This document shows positions 6,015 to 6,043 of a DNA stretch of 6,043 nt, piece by piece. The notes under the pieces were generated by a model. The model was not told where the DNA came from. It was given only the letters and a program-made list of their open reading frames with translations, and searched no databases. Every line of letters begins with the position of its first letter. The stretch's first letter is position 1. The position numbers and the translations under genes were made by a program. The stretch spans positions 1-6,043 of the forward strand of contig CANOCD010000077.1 of NCBI GenBank assembly GCA_947564495.1, read 5' to 3'. Origin of the DNA: an uncultured Angelakisella sp. Its GTDB lineage: Bacteria; Bacillota; Clostridia; Oscillospirales; Ruminococcaceae.

Positions 6015-6043
6015 CCGCCTGCCCTTTCAGGACCCCTTCCTTT

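Noticed and set aside
6015..6043. Possible end of another minus-strand gene upstream of the BRO gene
   Set aside because: One frame ends in TGA (reading RKGS then stop), but with only 29 bases visible this cannot be told from noncoding leader.

Overview
The window is GC-rich DNA in which the genes are tightly packed and mostly on the minus strand. The gene set (RelB/DinJ-type antitoxin, MnmA, low-specificity threonine aldolase, stand-alone LUD-domain protein, BRO/DinD-type protein), the strong Shine-Dalgarno sequences and the consensus sigma-A promoters suggest a high-GC gut Firmicute, most likely a Clostridia/Oscillospiraceae relative (Flavonifractor-like). That placement is inference from gene content and style, not from a marker gene.

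Layout. Bases 1-102 (minus) hold the first 34 codons of a DinJ/RelB-type antitoxin that runs off the left edge, with a consensus promoter at 131-159. A hairpin at 178-210 separates it from a leftward-reading group of four genes: zinc-ribbon protein of unknown function (3688-4296), L-threonine aldolase (2572-3600), mnmA (1406-2497) and a two-domain flavin-reductase-like/TerD fusion (225-1409). mnmA and the fusion gene overlap by an ATGA junction and are surely co-transcribed. The other two gaps are 74 and 87-90 bases, so co-transcription of all four is possible but not shown. The 59-74 bases between the zinc-ribbon gene and the next gene form a divergent region. From it an extended -10 promoter drives a single rightward gene, a LUD-domain (LutC-like) protein (4371-5009), which ends in a strong intrinsic terminator at 5029-5058. 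The right end (5133-6014, minus) is a BRO-N/DinD-like phage-type gene whose stop codon lies inside another good leftward promoter.

Functionally the middle is ordinary chromosomal metabolism (tRNA thiolation, threonine/glycine interconversion). It is flanked by two accessory-type genes, a toxin-antitoxin remnant at the edge and a BRO-family gene. The items most worth a second look are the PNPOx-like + TerD fusion, a perfect 35-base inverted repeat inside the BRO gene placed so that both strands encode nearly the same peptide, and the orphan promoter with an inverted repeat in its spacer at the end of the BRO gene. No tRNA, rRNA, CRISPR array or insertion sequence was seen.
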